64,000 nucleotides of DNA, taken from assembly GCA_964250615.1 (NCBI GenBank), contig CAXUGM010000009.1. One strand, 5' to 3'. The notes beneath the pieces were generated by a model that saw only the letters and a list, made by a program, of their open reading frames with translations, did no database searches and was not told where the DNA came from. A program made the position numbers and the translations under genes. Source of the DNA: Blautia sp900556555. GTDB lineage: Bacteria > Bacillota > Clostridia > Lachnospirales > Lachnospiraceae. Shown in pieces: positions 26,149 through 34,545 of this stretch (position 1 is the stretch's first letter; each line of letters opens with the position of its first letter).

Positions 26149-27200
26149 AAAGAGAAGAAATGCGTCTGACACAGCTTTCCAAAAGTGCAGGCTGTGCAGC
26201 GAAGATTAGCCCTCAGATTCTTGCAGAAGTAGTTGGAAAATTGCCCAGATTCCAGGATGAAAACCTGCTGGTAGGAGTAGAAACCTCCGATGATGCTGCT
26301 GTGTACCGCATTACAGAGGATTTGGCCATGATACAGACCCTTGATTTTTTTCCACCTATGGTAGATGACCCGTATACCTTTGGTCAGATTGCAGCTTCCA
26401 ATGCTATGAGTGATATTTATGCCATGGGCGGGGAACCGAAAGTAGCCTTGAATATTGTGGCTTATCCCAATTGCCTGGGACCGGAAGGACTGGAGGCGAT
26501 TCTGGCAGGTGGGGCATCCAAGGTACAGGAAGCAGGTGCAGTTCTGGCAGGCGGTCATTCCATCAATGATGAGGAACCGAAGTACGGCATGTCAGTCACA
26601 GGTTTTGTGCACCCGGACAAAATCTGGAAAAATTACGGAGCAAAGCCAGGGGATGTGATGATTCTTACAAAGCCTTTGGGAACAGGTATCATCAATACAG
26701 CAGTGAAGGCAGATATGGCTTCCGAAGAAGCAATGGAAGCAGCAAGAACAAGTATGACCAGCCTGAATAAAATTGCAAAGGAAGTGTTTGCGGAATTTCC
26801 CATTCATTGCTGTACAGATGTGACTGGGTTTTCTTTGGCAGGACACAGTCTGGAAATTGCGAGAGCCAGTGAGGTGACCTTGGAAATCCAGGCAGAAAAG
26901 CTTCCCATTTTACCGGAAGCACTCTGGTATGCTTCTATGGGGCTGGTTCCGGAAGGCACTTATAGGAACAAAAATTATCAGAAACAGGAGGTAAGCCTGG
27001 GAAAAGGAATCTCGGAGGCAGTAGAGGACCTGATTTTCGACCCACAGACCTCAGGCGGGCTTCTGGCCTGTGTGGAAGCAGCGTATGCGGAGGAAATCCT
27101 GGCAGCACTGGAGAACAAAGGGCTTGCCACTGCGGCTGCTGTCATAGGACGTGTAAAAGAAAAACAGGAAACATACATTCAGGTTGTTGGAAACAGATAA
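26145..27200 (+). CDS. selD: Selenide, water dikinase
   Basis: A 351-aa SelD that makes selenophosphate from selenide and ATP, the donor for selenocysteine and 2-selenouridine. SAGCAAKISPQIL carries the active Cys and Lys (E. coli Cys17 and Lys20; the second Cys of the GCGCK motif is Ala). TSDDAAVY, TLDFFPPMVDDPYTFGQIAASNAMSD split over residues ~65-90, and AGGHSINDEEPKYG are conserved. The active residue is Cys, not Sec; no in-frame TGA. GTG at 26145 overlaps the exoA stop with GGAGG upstream; ATG at 26160 is an alternative. No selA, selB or selenoprotein is in this window. Confidence 0.92.
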   Translation: MKREEMRLTQLSKSAGCAAKISPQILAEVVGKLPRFQDENLLVGVETSDDAAVYRITEDLAMIQTLDFFPPMVDDPYTFGQIAASNAMSDIYAMGGEPKVALNIVAYPNCLGPEGLEAILAGGASKVQEAGAVLAGGHSINDEEPKYGMSVTGFVHPDKIWKNYGAKPGDVMILTKPLGTGIINTAVKADMASEEAMEAARTSMTSLNKIAKEVFAEFPIHCCTDVTGFSLAGHSLEIARASEVTLEIQAEKLPILPEALWYASMGLVPEGTYRNKNYQKQEVSLGKGISEAVEDLIFDPQTSGGLLACVEAAYAEEILAALENKGLATAAAVIGRVKEKQETYIQVVGNR

Positions 27201-27213
27201 GAGGCGGTCAGTT

Positions 27214-28419
27214 GTGAAACAAGTTATTTTTCATATTGATGTTAACAGTGCTTTTTTATCCTGGGAGGCTGTGTACCGGCTGAAGGAGCAAAATGGCACA
27301 GTGGATTTGAGGGAAATTCCATGTGCAGTAGGTGGAGACCGGACAAAGAGACGGGGGATTATTCTGGCGAAATCCTTGTCAGCTAAGGCTTATGGAGTAA
27401 AAACAGGGGAGCCGGTAACCGATGCGTTGAAAAAATGTCCTGGTCTTACCATTGTTCCGGCTCATCATGGTATGTATAAAGAATATTCCAGGCAATTTAT
27501 GAATATCCTGAGAGAATACAGCCCGGATGTGGAGCAGTACAGTATTGATGAGGCATTTATGGATATGAGCGGCATGGATTACCTGATCGGAGAGCCTGTG
27601 ACTTTTGCACATAAGCTCAAGAACCGCATCAGCAGGGAACTGGGATTTACCGTGAATATTGGAATTTCCAGTAATAAATATCTGGCGAAAATGGCTTCGG
27701 ATTTTGAAAAACCGGACCGGGTACATACCTTGTTTCCAGAAGAAATCCCTCAGAAAATGTGGCCTCTTCCAGTGTCTGACTTGCTGTTTGTGGGAAAGGC
27801 AACTGCGGGGGTTTTGAAAAAACTTGGGATTTATACCATTGGGGAACTGGCTGGTACGGATGTGAAAGTGCTGAAACATCATCTGAAAAAACAGGGGGAA
27901 AGCATCTGGAGATTTGCCAATGGCATGGATGCATCCATGGTAGAGGGAACGGCACAGGAAAACAAGGGATATGGCAACAGTACTACCATTGCCTTTGATG
28001 TAACAGATGAGGTTACGGCTAAGATGGTGCTTCTTTCTCTGTGTGAGACCGTGGCATCCAGACTGCGGAAGGCAGACACCAGGGCAGAAGTGGTTTCTGT
28101 ATCCATACGGAATTTTGAATTGAAGACGGTTTCCCATCAAAGGATCATGGCGGCACCTACTAATATTACGGATGAAATTTATCATACGGTATGTATTCTT
28201 TTTGATGAGTTGTGGGACGGAAGCCCTATCCGGCATCTTGGTGTGCACACCAGTAAGGTATCACGGGAAGAGCGTGGGCGACAGATGAGCCTGTTTGATA
28301 CCACAGATTATGAAAAAATGGAGAAAATGGATCAGGCAGTGGATCAGATTCGAAAGAAGTTTGGCAGCAATGCCATTATGCGTGCCTCTTTTTTAGATAA
28401 CAAAAGGGAGAAAAAGTGA
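27214..28419 (+). CDS. dinB: DNA polymerase IV (Y family)
   Basis: A 401-aa translesion polymerase. Catalytic blocks: FHIDVNSAFLSWEA (first Asp), RRGIILAKSLSAKAYGV, YSIDEAFMDMSG (the Asp-Glu pair) and LGFTVNIGISSNKYLAKMASDFEKP; an HhH thumb region and little-finger domain follow. The C-terminus ends LDNKREKK and lacks a clear beta-clamp QxxLF, though RQMSLFD near residue 365 fits one. The frame opens at 27184 inside selD; GAGGCGG points to the GTG at 27214. It bypasses damaged bases; with exoA it makes a repair unit. Confidence 0.92.
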   Translation: MKQVIFHIDVNSAFLSWEAVYRLKEQNGTVDLREIPCAVGGDRTKRRGIILAKSLSAKAYGVKTGEPVTDALKKCPGLTIVPAHHGMYKEYSRQFMNILREYSPDVEQYSIDEAFMDMSGMDYLIGEPVTFAHKLKNRISRELGFTVNIGISSNKYLAKMASDFEKPDRVHTLFPEEIPQKMWPLPVSDLLFVGKATAGVLKKLGIYTIGELAGTDVKVLKHHLKKQGESIWRFANGMDASMVEGTAQENKGYGNSTTIAFDVTDEVTAKMVLLSLCETVASRLRKADTRAEVVSVSIRNFELKTVSHQRIMAAPTNITDEIYHTVCILFDELWDGSPIRHLGVHTSKVSREERGRQMSLFDTTDYEKMEKMDQAVDQIRKKFGSNAIMRASFLDNKREKK

Positions 28420-28622
28420 TGAGTGAGATTACAGAAGAATTTTTTCAAGGATACTGTAAAGCATACGATATGGCAAGAACAGCCATTGGGGAATTTGTTC
28501 TGGAACAGGATGGCTGGGTGTTAGAGCAGATAGACTGCGATTATGGTGCATGTATCCACAGCGAAAACTGTCAGATGATGAAACGGATGTATGAATTTCT
28601 AGATGAGAAAAATAGTAGATAA
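28419..28622 (+). CDS. 67-aa Cys-containing acidic protein downstream of dinB
   Basis: A small unrecognised protein whose ATG overlaps the dinB stop as TGATG, with GGGAG upstream, so it is translated together with the polymerase. The sequence is acidic and helical (EEFFQGYCKAYDMARTAIGEF) with later Cys residues in DCDYGACIHSENC, spaced such that metal or disulfide formation is possible. A dedicated partner or modulator of DinB is a reasonable guess from the coupling only. The stop lies at the start of the terminator. Confidence 0.7.
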   Translation: MSEITEEFFQGYCKAYDMARTAIGEFVLEQDGWVLEQIDCDYGACIHSENCQMMKRMYEFLDEKNSR

Positions 28623-28647
28623 AAAAAGAGGCCAAGCCTCTTTTTTT
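28621..28647. terminator. Bidirectional terminator between dinB unit and ECF gene
   Basis: Arms AAAAAAAGAGGC (28621-28632) and GCCTCTTTTTTT (28636-28647) with a CAA loop; symmetric A/T ends serve both convergent transcripts. Confidence 0.88.
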
Positions 28648-29170
28648 AATGGTGTGCCAAAGTCATGTGTTTTACTTCAGGTACGGCCATCAGTACAGGG
28701 TAGAGTACCAGGGACAGCACCAGCCCGCTGATTCCCTGGACTAAGTTTGCGGGAATGCTGGACGCAGCACCTGCACCATACATGACATATTCACAGAGGA
28801 AATAACCTCCTGCTACCAGAATGATATCAAGAATACCTCCGGCAGCAACACCTACATAACGCATTTTTTCTGATTTTGCAAGTTTTTGATAAGCAAAGGC
28901 TGAGAAAAAAGCTACCAGACCTTTGATGATAAGTGTAATCGGTACATAAACGAAATAACCGCCTAAAAGATCAGCCATACAGGAACCAATGCCTGCGGCC
29001 AGAAATCCCCATACCGGACCCAGAATAACACCGCAGAGAATGACAATGGCATCACCTGGATGAATGTATCCTCCTGTTCCAATGGTTGGAATACGGATGG
29101 ACATGGTAGCCACACAGGCAAGTGCTGCAAAAAGGGCTGCCAGTATAATCTTTTTTGTAGAGTGGTTCAT
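28646..29170 (-). CDS. ECF transporter S component
   Basis: A 174-aa membrane protein with about six hydrophobic helices, the substrate-binding subunit of an energy-coupling-factor importer. GYIHPGDAIVILCGVILGP and GFLAAGIGSCMADLLGGYFVY are the family's conserved region for vitamin and precursor S components (HmpT-like). The vitamin is unknown; I found no riboswitch upstream to name it. The shared EcfA/A'/T module is not in this window. The ATG at 29170 has GGAGG upstream. It follows xpt on the same strand with a 94-bp gap. Confidence 0.82.
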   Translation of the reverse strand: MNHSTKKIILAALFAALACVATMSIRIPTIGTGGYIHPGDAIVILCGVILGPVWGFLAAGIGSCMADLLGGYFVYVPITLIIKGLVAFFSAFAYQKLAKSEKMRYVGVAAGGILDIILVAGGYFLCEYVMYGAGAASSIPANLVQGISGLVLSLVLYPVLMAVPEVKHMTLAHH

Positions 29171-29264
29171 AAAAGTGCTCCTCCTTTTTCTTTGTTTTCC
29201 ATACTATAAACGAAAAGTGGATTGAAAGGAAGAGCCAGTTTTGATAAAAATGACCAGTCCAGTT

Positions 29265-29837
29265 TTATTCACGGAAGGTCAGAGAATCATCACTCATGGA
29301 ATCAATAATAGCCAGAGATTCTACACGGATACCCTGTTCACGCAGCATATCACCCCCGTGCTGGAAACCTTTTTCGATTACAATGCCGGTTCCTTCCAGA
29401 ACGGCACCAGAGCTTTTTACAATTTCAATCAGCCCTTTTAAGGCACATCCGTTTGCCAGAAAATCGTCAATGATCAGTACATGGTCTTCCGGTCCCAGGA
29501 ATTTTTTAGAAAGAATCACATCATAGACTTTTTTATGAGTAAAAGATTCAATCTTGGTGGTGTACATTTCACCATCTAAATTTACGCTCTGTGATTTTTT
29601 TGCAAAGACAACAGGTACATTGAAGTATTGTGCTACGATACAGGCAATGCCGATACCGGATGCTTCAATGGTGAGAATCTTATTGATCGGTGCATCTGCG
29701 TAGATTCGTTTGAATTCTTTTCCAATTTCATTGATAAAAGGAATATCCATCTGATGATTTAAGAAACTGTCTACTTTCAGGACGTTTCCTGGTTTCACAA
29801 TTCCGTCTTTTAAAATACGCTCTTTTAAAAGCTGCAT
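29265..29837 (-). CDS. xpt: Xanthine phosphoribosyltransferase
   Basis: A 190-aa purine salvage enzyme making XMP from xanthine and PRPP. MQLLKERILKDGIVKPGNVLKVDSFLNHQMD is split over residues 1-31 and is the standard Xpt N-terminus; IEASGIGIA and the PRPP motif VLIIDDFLANGCAL (about residues 120-133) follow. Length matches the ~190-aa family. Bacillus xpt is often under a guanine riboswitch; none is visible here, but a strong promoter is. GGGAGG is upstream of the ATG. Confidence 0.93.
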   Translation of the reverse strand: MQLLKERILKDGIVKPGNVLKVDSFLNHQMDIPFINEIGKEFKRIYADAPINKILTIEASGIGIACIVAQYFNVPVVFAKKSQSVNLDGEMYTTKIESFTHKKVYDVILSKKFLGPEDHVLIIDDFLANGCALKGLIEIVKSSGAVLEGTGIVIEKGFQHGGDMLREQGIRVESLAIIDSMSDDSLTFRE

Positions 29838-29890
29838 AATTTTTGTCCTCCCGGTTTTCCTAAGAATCGATAAAAATTTTGATACTAACC

Positions 29891-29919
29891 ATCATATGAC
29901 ATAATGTGACACTTGGCAA
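29891..29919 (-). promoter_or_regulatory. Promoter of xpt
   Basis: On the minus strand: TTGCCA (complement of 29914-29919), 17-bp spacer, TATGAT (complement of 29891-29896). Confidence 0.7.
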
Positions 29920-29966
29920 CTTATTTTTTGTTTTTCCTTGAAAATCCTTTTATTTTTTTGATTTCG

Positions 29967-29975
29967 TGCTATAAT
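29967..29975 (+). promoter_or_regulatory. Extended -10 of the 79-aa gene
   Basis: TGCTATAAT at 29967-29975 is an extended consensus -10; no -35 at standard spacing. Confidence 0.5.
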
Positions 29976-30011
29976 ATGGAGAAATAAAGTCCAGTAAAGG
30001 AGAGGAAGAAT

Positions 30012-30251
30012 ATGAAAGAATATGAAGTGATCAGAGAAATTTTGAACCTTTGCCCGGGAAATCAGATGCGGGATATTTTTATAGAAGAAGTAGAATTGCC
30101 GGAGGATGCAGATTTAGAAGCATTTGTGCGGGAAAAATTTAAAAATGAAGCGGAATTAAAGATTGAGCGTACAGAGTGTGCAGACGGCAGTGTGGTTTTC
30201 GATGTGATGACAGCAGCAATTCATCAAAAAATAACGATTTCAGAATTTTAG
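30012..30251 (+). CDS. Unrecognised 79-aa acidic protein
   Basis: A small soluble protein (MKEYEVIREILNLCPGNQMRD and onward) with an alternating strand/helix pattern and many Glu. I do not recognise the family. It has a good GGAGAGG ribosome site, its own extended -10 and codon use like its neighbours, so it is very probably real. It lies between divergent xpt and the CsoR-type gene, 72 bp ahead of the latter, which has its own promoter. Confidence 0.7.
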   Translation: MKEYEVIREILNLCPGNQMRDIFIEEVELPEDADLEAFVREKFKNEAELKIERTECADGSVVFDVMTAAIHQKITISEF

Positions 30252-30265
30252 GAGATTTTTTGCCG

Positions 30266-30293
30266 TTGCTTTTTCATGCAGGTTTGATATAAT
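30266..30293 (+). promoter_or_regulatory. Promoter of the CsoR-type gene
   Basis: TTGCTT (30266-30271), 16-bp spacer, TATAAT (30288-30293) with TG one base before (extended -10). Confidence 0.6.
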
Positions 30294-30323
30294 AAAAAGA
30301 GTGCGAGAAAGGAGAACACAGAA

Positions 30324-30662
30324 ATGGAAGAAAAAGGACAGGAACATACCCATGTGTTGGAAGATGGAACCGTCGTTGTGCATCATCATGGGCATACTCA
30401 CAGTCACACCCATACAAAGGCTGTGCTGAACAGGCTTTCCCGTGCAATCGGTCATATGGAATCAATCCGCAGGATGGTGGAAGAGGGCCGGGACTGCAGC
30501 GAAGTCCTGATCCAGCTTTCCGCAGTGAAGGCTGCTATTAACAATACAGGTAAAGTGATTCTTCAGGATCATATTGAGCATTGTATTGTAGATGCCATTG
30601 AAAGCGGTGACCATGAGGCATTGGAGGAACTGAACAAAGCAATTGACCGGTTTATTAAATAA
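30324..30662 (+). CDS. CsoR/FrmR-type metal-sensing repressor, His-rich N-terminus
   Basis: A 112-aa all-helical DUF156 repressor. Residues 8-30 hold nine His, a likely metal-binding extension. The core has the CsoR copper pattern: Cys58 (RDCSEVLIQLSAVKAA), His83 and Cys87 (DHIEHC), i.e. C...HxxxC. Family members bind an operator until Cu(I), Ni/Co or another inducer releases them. No copper ATPase or chaperone is next to it; the next gene is an Mrp-type Fe-S ATPase, so iron-sulfur or metal stress is an alternative input. GGAGAA precedes the ATG. Confidence 0.85.
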   Translation: MEEKGQEHTHVLEDGTVVVHHHGHTHSHTHTKAVLNRLSRAIGHMESIRRMVEEGRDCSEVLIQLSAVKAAINNTGKVILQDHIEHCIVDAIESGDHEALEELNKAIDRFIK

Positions 30663-30730
30663 GCTGATTTCTGCTTTTGGGCAGAAGAATAGATTTCGTC
30701 AGAAATGACAAAAGAAAGGATACTAAAAAA

Positions 30731-31573
30731 ATGAGCGAAGAAAAGAAACAATGCGACAGCAAAACCTGCGATAAAGAAAGCTGTGCAGGATGCAGTCATG
30801 CAAAAGGAAATGGTGTTCCGAAGGAAAACTTAAATGCACTGTCTAAGATCACAAAGGTGATTGGTGTAGTGAGCGGAAAAGGCGGTGTCGGAAAATCTAT
30901 GGTAACGGCTTCTCTTGCTAATGAGATGGCATATCATGGTTACCGTGTGGGAATCATGGATGCAGATATCACAGGACCGTCTATTCCGAGAATGTATGGA
31001 TTAAAAGGTTCCGCAGTAGCAGATGACAATGGAATTTATCCGATGGTGACTGGAAATGATATTAAGGTTATGTCCATTAACCTGCTTCTTCCTCAGGAAG
31101 ATGCACCGGTTATCTGGAGAGGACCGATTCTGGCAAACATGGTAAAACAGTTTTGGACAGATGTGATCTGGGGCGAACTGGATTATCTTTTCGTAGACAT
31201 GCCGCCGGGAACAGGAGATGTACCGCTTACTGTATTCCAGTCTCTTCCTATTGACGGAATCGTGATCGTATCTTCCCCACAGGAACTGGTACAGATGATT
31301 GTGAAGAAAGCCTACAATATGGCACAGATGATGCAGGTTCCTGTTTTTGGACTGGTAGAAAACTACAGCTATGTGAAATGTCCGGACTGCGGAAAGAAAA
31401 TTTATGTGTTCGGTGAGAGCAAGATTGATGCAGCTGCCGCAGAAGTACAGGTTCCGGTTATCGGAAAAATGCCTCTGGATCCTGATATTGCAGCATCAGT
31501 GGATGCAGGACAGTTTGCAGGTGTTTTGAATACTTATCTGTCAGGAGCAGGAGAATTCCTTCCTCAGGTTTAA
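30731..31573 (+). CDS. Mrp/NBP35-type Fe-S cluster carrier ATPase
   Basis: A 280-aa P-loop ATPase that binds and delivers iron-sulfur clusters. Cys8, 13, 18 and 21 form a Cys-rich N-terminus as in NBP35; the deviant Walker A is SGKGGVGKS (residues 48-56), followed by IMDADITGPSIPRMYG and VDMPPGTGDVPLTVFQ. The cluster-bridging CPDC is near residue 217. The gene starts 68 bp after the metal-sensing repressor. The frame opens at 30677, but the domain and AAAGGA site favour the ATG at 30731. Confidence 0.9.
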   Translation: MSEEKKQCDSKTCDKESCAGCSHAKGNGVPKENLNALSKITKVIGVVSGKGGVGKSMVTASLANEMAYHGYRVGIMDADITGPSIPRMYGLKGSAVADDNGIYPMVTGNDIKVMSINLLLPQEDAPVIWRGPILANMVKQFWTDVIWGELDYLFVDMPPGTGDVPLTVFQSLPIDGIVIVSSPQELVQMIVKKAYNMAQMMQVPVFGLVENYSYVKCPDCGKKIYVFGESKIDAAAAEVQVPVIGKMPLDPDIAASVDAGQFAGVLNTYLSGAGEFLPQV

Positions 31574-31675
31574 AAAAAGAACATACACCGGTTTTTCTTA
31601 TGACGGCATATGTACATAAGGAGAGCCGGTTTTCTTTTGTTTTCCATGTATGATGAAAGGAAATTGTGTTGTGAT

Positions 31676-34045
31676 ATGGGGATGAAAACACAGGAAAAAG
31701 AAATCATCAGGATTTCGGTCCGGAATCTGGTGGAATTTATTTTAAGAAGCGGGAATCTGGATAACAGGAGAAGTTTTGCAGCTGACAAAGAAGCAATGCT
31801 AAAGGGCAGCAAAATACACAGGAAAATACAAAAACAGATGAAAGCATCATACCGGGCTGAAGTTCCCCTTAGCTGGGATCAGGAATATGAGGAATTTATT
31901 ATTCGTGTGGAAGGCAGGGCAGACGGCATCATAGAAGAGGAAGAACACACAGTGATTGATGAGATCAAAGGTGTTTACAGAGAACTGATGTATCTGGAAG
32001 AGCCGGTGCAAGTGCACAAAGCGCAGGCCATGTGCTATGCTTACATGTATGGAAAAACATTAAAAAAGCAGGAAATCCAGGTGCAGATGACCTACTGCCA
32101 GATTGAGACAGAGGAGATAAAACGTTTTCGTGAATCCTTTACGCTTTCGTATCTGGAAAAATGGTTTCTGGATTTGCTGGCAGAGTATTATAAATGGGCA
32201 GAATTTCAATACAGCAGGAGAATCAAACGGCGAAATTCCATGGAAGGAATGGAATTTCCTTACCCGTACAGGGAAGGGCAGAGGGAACTGGTGACCGGTG
32301 TGTATCATACCATCACAAAAGGCCGCCAGCTATTTATTCAGGCACCTACAGGGATTGGAAAGACCATGGCAGCACTGTTCCCGGCTGTGCGGGCTGTGGG
32401 GGAAGGGTATGGAGATAAAATTTTTTATCTCACTGCGAAAACCATTACCAGAACAGTGGCAGAGGAAGCCTTTGAAATCTTAAAGAGTAAGGGGCTTTCT
32501 TATAAAACCCTGAGCATTACTGCCAAGGAAAAGCTATGTCTTTTGGAGGAGATGGAATGTAATCCGGAAAAGTGTCCTTATGCCAAAGGACATTTTGACC
32601 GGGTAAATGATGCTGTTTTTGAATTATTAAACAGCACAGATACGTTTCTAAGAGAAGAATTATTAGAACAGGCAGAACGTCATCAGGTGTGTCCTTATGA
32701 AATGTGCCTGGATGTGTCAAGCTGGGTGGATGCCATTATTTGCGATTATAATTATGCTTTTGACCCCAAAGTGCATTTGAAACGTTTTTTCGGAGATGGC
32801 GTGAAAGGAGATTATCTTTTTCTCATTGATGAGGCACATAATCTGGTGGAGCGTGGGCGTAAAATGTACAGTGCAACACTGTGCAAAGAGGATTTTCTGG
32901 AAAAAGCAAAAATAGTCAAGGAAGTCAGCCCGAAACTATCCAGAATTCTGAAAAAATGCAACCGCCATCTTTTGGAATACAAGCGGGAATGTGATACCTA
33001 TAAGGTAATGGAACATATCGGTGGATTCTCTTTGCAGCTTATGAGCCTGTTAGGAGAGATGGAGCATTTTCTGGAGCAGGAGCATGAGGAAAAAATTCAG
33101 AAAGAGATTCTGGAATTTTCTTTTGAAGTCCGGCATTTCCTGAATATGTATGAATTGGCGGATGAAAATTATGTGATTTACACTCATTATGGAGAACAGG
33201 GAGAATTTTTGCTGACCCTGTTCTGTGTAAATCCCAGGAGGAACCTTCAGGAGTGCCTGAATAAAGGAAAAAGTACCGTGTTTTTTTCCGGTACATTTCT
33301 TCCGCTTCCTTATTACCGTTCTCTGTTCAGCATGCGCAAGGATGATTATGCCATCTGTGCAAGTTCCCCTTTTCCAAGGGAAAATTTAAAGCTGCTGGTA
33401 GCCAGGGATGTGAGCAGTAAATATACCAGGAGAGATGCCGGGGAATATGAAAAAATGGCGGAATATATCGTTCAGCTTCTTCTTGGAAAAAGGGGCAATT
33501 ATCTGGTGTTTTTTCCATCTTACCGTATGATGGAGGATATCTGCCAGGTGGTGGAAGAGAAAATCGAAAATTCCAAAGCAAAGGTGCGTTATGTGTATCA
33601 GACCCCTTCCATGACAGAACAGGAAAGAGAAGACTTCCTGGAGCAGTTTCAGGAAGATGGGGAGGAGACGCTGGCCGGTTTTTGTGTCATGGGTGGAATC
33701 TTCTCAGAAGGAATTGATCTGGCGGGAAAGAAATTAATCGGAGCTGCTGTTGTGGGAACCGGCCTTCCACAGATTGGAAGCGAGAGGGAAATCCTGAAGG
33801 AATATTATGATGAAAAGGCAAATATGGGATTTTCCTATGCGTACCGGTATCCGGGTATGAATAAGGTGCTTCAGGCAGCAGGAAGAGTCATCAGGACTAA
33901 GACGGACAGAGGGATTGTGCTACTTTTAGATGAGCGTTTTTTACAGCGGGCATATCAGGAATTGTTTCCGGCAGAATGGCAGGGATATGAGGTCTGTACG
34001 GTGGCTCAGGTGGAGGAAAAGATCGGGCAGTTCTGGAATTCATAG
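31676..34045 (+). CDS. RecB/Cas4-like nuclease fused to XPD/DinG-type helicase
   Basis: A 789-aa fusion. Residues ~1-170: a PD-(D/E)XK nuclease (EGRADGII, then DEIKG, then KAQAMCYAYMYG). Residues ~180-789: a superfamily 2 iron-sulfur helicase with Walker A APTGIGKT (~222), four Cys (KLCLLEEMEC, KCPYA, VCPYEMC) for the 4Fe-4S cluster, LIDEAHNL (~384, DEAH box), and GGIFSEGIDL plus QAAGRVIRT as motifs V-VI. Such proteins are annotated as DNA helicases of the DinG/Rad3 family; a repair role is likely. The start is uncertain between 31676, 31682 and 31646. It is not in an obvious operon. Confidence 0.87.
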   Translation: MGMKTQEKEIIRISVRNLVEFILRSGNLDNRRSFAADKEAMLKGSKIHRKIQKQMKASYRAEVPLSWDQEYEEFIIRVEGRADGIIEEEEHTVIDEIKGVYRELMYLEEPVQVHKAQAMCYAYMYGKTLKKQEIQVQMTYCQIETEEIKRFRESFTLSYLEKWFLDLLAEYYKWAEFQYSRRIKRRNSMEGMEFPYPYREGQRELVTGVYHTITKGRQLFIQAPTGIGKTMAALFPAVRAVGEGYGDKIFYLTAKTITRTVAEEAFEILKSKGLSYKTLSITAKEKLCLLEEMECNPEKCPYAKGHFDRVNDAVFELLNSTDTFLREELLEQAERHQVCPYEMCLDVSSWVDAIICDYNYAFDPKVHLKRFFGDGVKGDYLFLIDEAHNLVERGRKMYSATLCKEDFLEKAKIVKEVSPKLSRILKKCNRHLLEYKRECDTYKVMEHIGGFSLQLMSLLGEMEHFLEQEHEEKIQKEILEFSFEVRHFLNMYELADENYVIYTHYGEQGEFLLTLFCVNPRRNLQECLNKGKSTVFFSGTFLPLPYYRSLFSMRKDDYAICASSPFPRENLKLLVARDVSSKYTRRDAGEYEKMAEYIVQLLLGKRGNYLVFFPSYRMMEDICQVVEEKIENSKAKVRYVYQTPSMTEQEREDFLEQFQEDGEETLAGFCVMGGIFSEGIDLAGKKLIGAAVVGTGLPQIGSEREILKEYYDEKANMGFSYAYRYPGMNKVLQAAGRVIRTKTDRGIVLLLDERFLQRAYQELFPAEWQGYEVCTVAQVEEKIGQFWNS

Positions 34046-34054
34046 TACAGGGGC

Positions 34055-34083
34055 TTGCCTTAGGCTTTTTGGTGTACTATAAT
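34055..34083 (+). promoter_or_regulatory. Promoter of ridA
   Basis: TTGCCT (34055-34060), 17-bp spacer, TATAAT (34078-34083). Confidence 0.7.
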
Positions 34084-34114
34084 GAGTGGGAAAGAAATCC
34101 AGGAGGAGTGCATT

Positions 34115-34489
34115 ATGAAAGTGATCAGTACAGAAAAAGCACCAGCAGCAATCGGACCATATTCCCAGGCAATGGTGATCAAGGGCGTTCTTTTTACATC
34201 AGGACAGATTCCTTTAAATCCACAGACAGGAGAAATTCAGGGAACTACCATTGAAGAGCAGGCAGAGCAGGTGATGAAAAACCTGGGAGCTGTCCTGGAG
34301 GCAGCAGGAAGCAGCTATGAAAAAGCCATTAAGACTACCTGCTTTTTGGCAGATATGGGAGATTTCGCTGCCTTCAATGAAGTGTATGGAAAATATTTTA
34401 CCGGCAAACCGGCCCGTTCCTGCGTGGCTGTGAAAACATTGCCAAAGAATGTGCTTTGCGAAGTGGAAGTAATCGCAGAAGCAGAATAA
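34115..34489 (+). CDS. ridA: RidA-family reactive imine deaminase
   Basis: A 124-aa Rid protein that hydrolyses reactive enamines/imines made by PLP enzymes such as threonine dehydratase. APAAIGPYSQA (with the active-site Tyr), FTSGQIPLNPQTG, and the C-terminal RSCVAVKTLPKNVLCEVEVIA containing the key Arg and Glu are the RidA signature. It acts as a cytoplasmic trimer. AGGAGG before the ATG at 34115 makes that the start; the frame opening at 34082 is rejected. It stands alone behind its own promoter. Confidence 0.92.
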   Translation: MKVISTEKAPAAIGPYSQAMVIKGVLFTSGQIPLNPQTGEIQGTTIEEQAEQVMKNLGAVLEAAGSSYEKAIKTTCFLADMGDFAAFNEVYGKYFTGKPARSCVAVKTLPKNVLCEVEVIAEAE

Positions 34490-34499
34490 GACTAAGAAT

Positions 34500-34545
34500 A
34501 AAGAGAGGCTGTGATGGAATTTTGTTACGGCTTCTCTTTTGTTTT
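34500..34545. terminator. Shared terminator of ridA and the LysR gene
   Basis: A 13-bp stem with G-T pairs (34500-34512 with 34527-34539), AAA at one end and TTTT at the other; the two genes converge on it. Confidence 0.75.

Noticed and set aside
26145..27200. Selenocysteine in SelD
   Set aside because: The active-site codon is a plain Cys codon and no in-frame TGA occurs before the stop.
27379..28248. 289-aa minus-strand open frame
   Set aside because: Shadow of dinB on the opposite strand; His/Phe-rich translation without motifs or ribosome site.
29838..29935. Purine riboswitch upstream of xpt
   Set aside because: The conserved P1-P3 junction bases and paired loops are absent; a normal promoter leaves only a ~50-nt leader.
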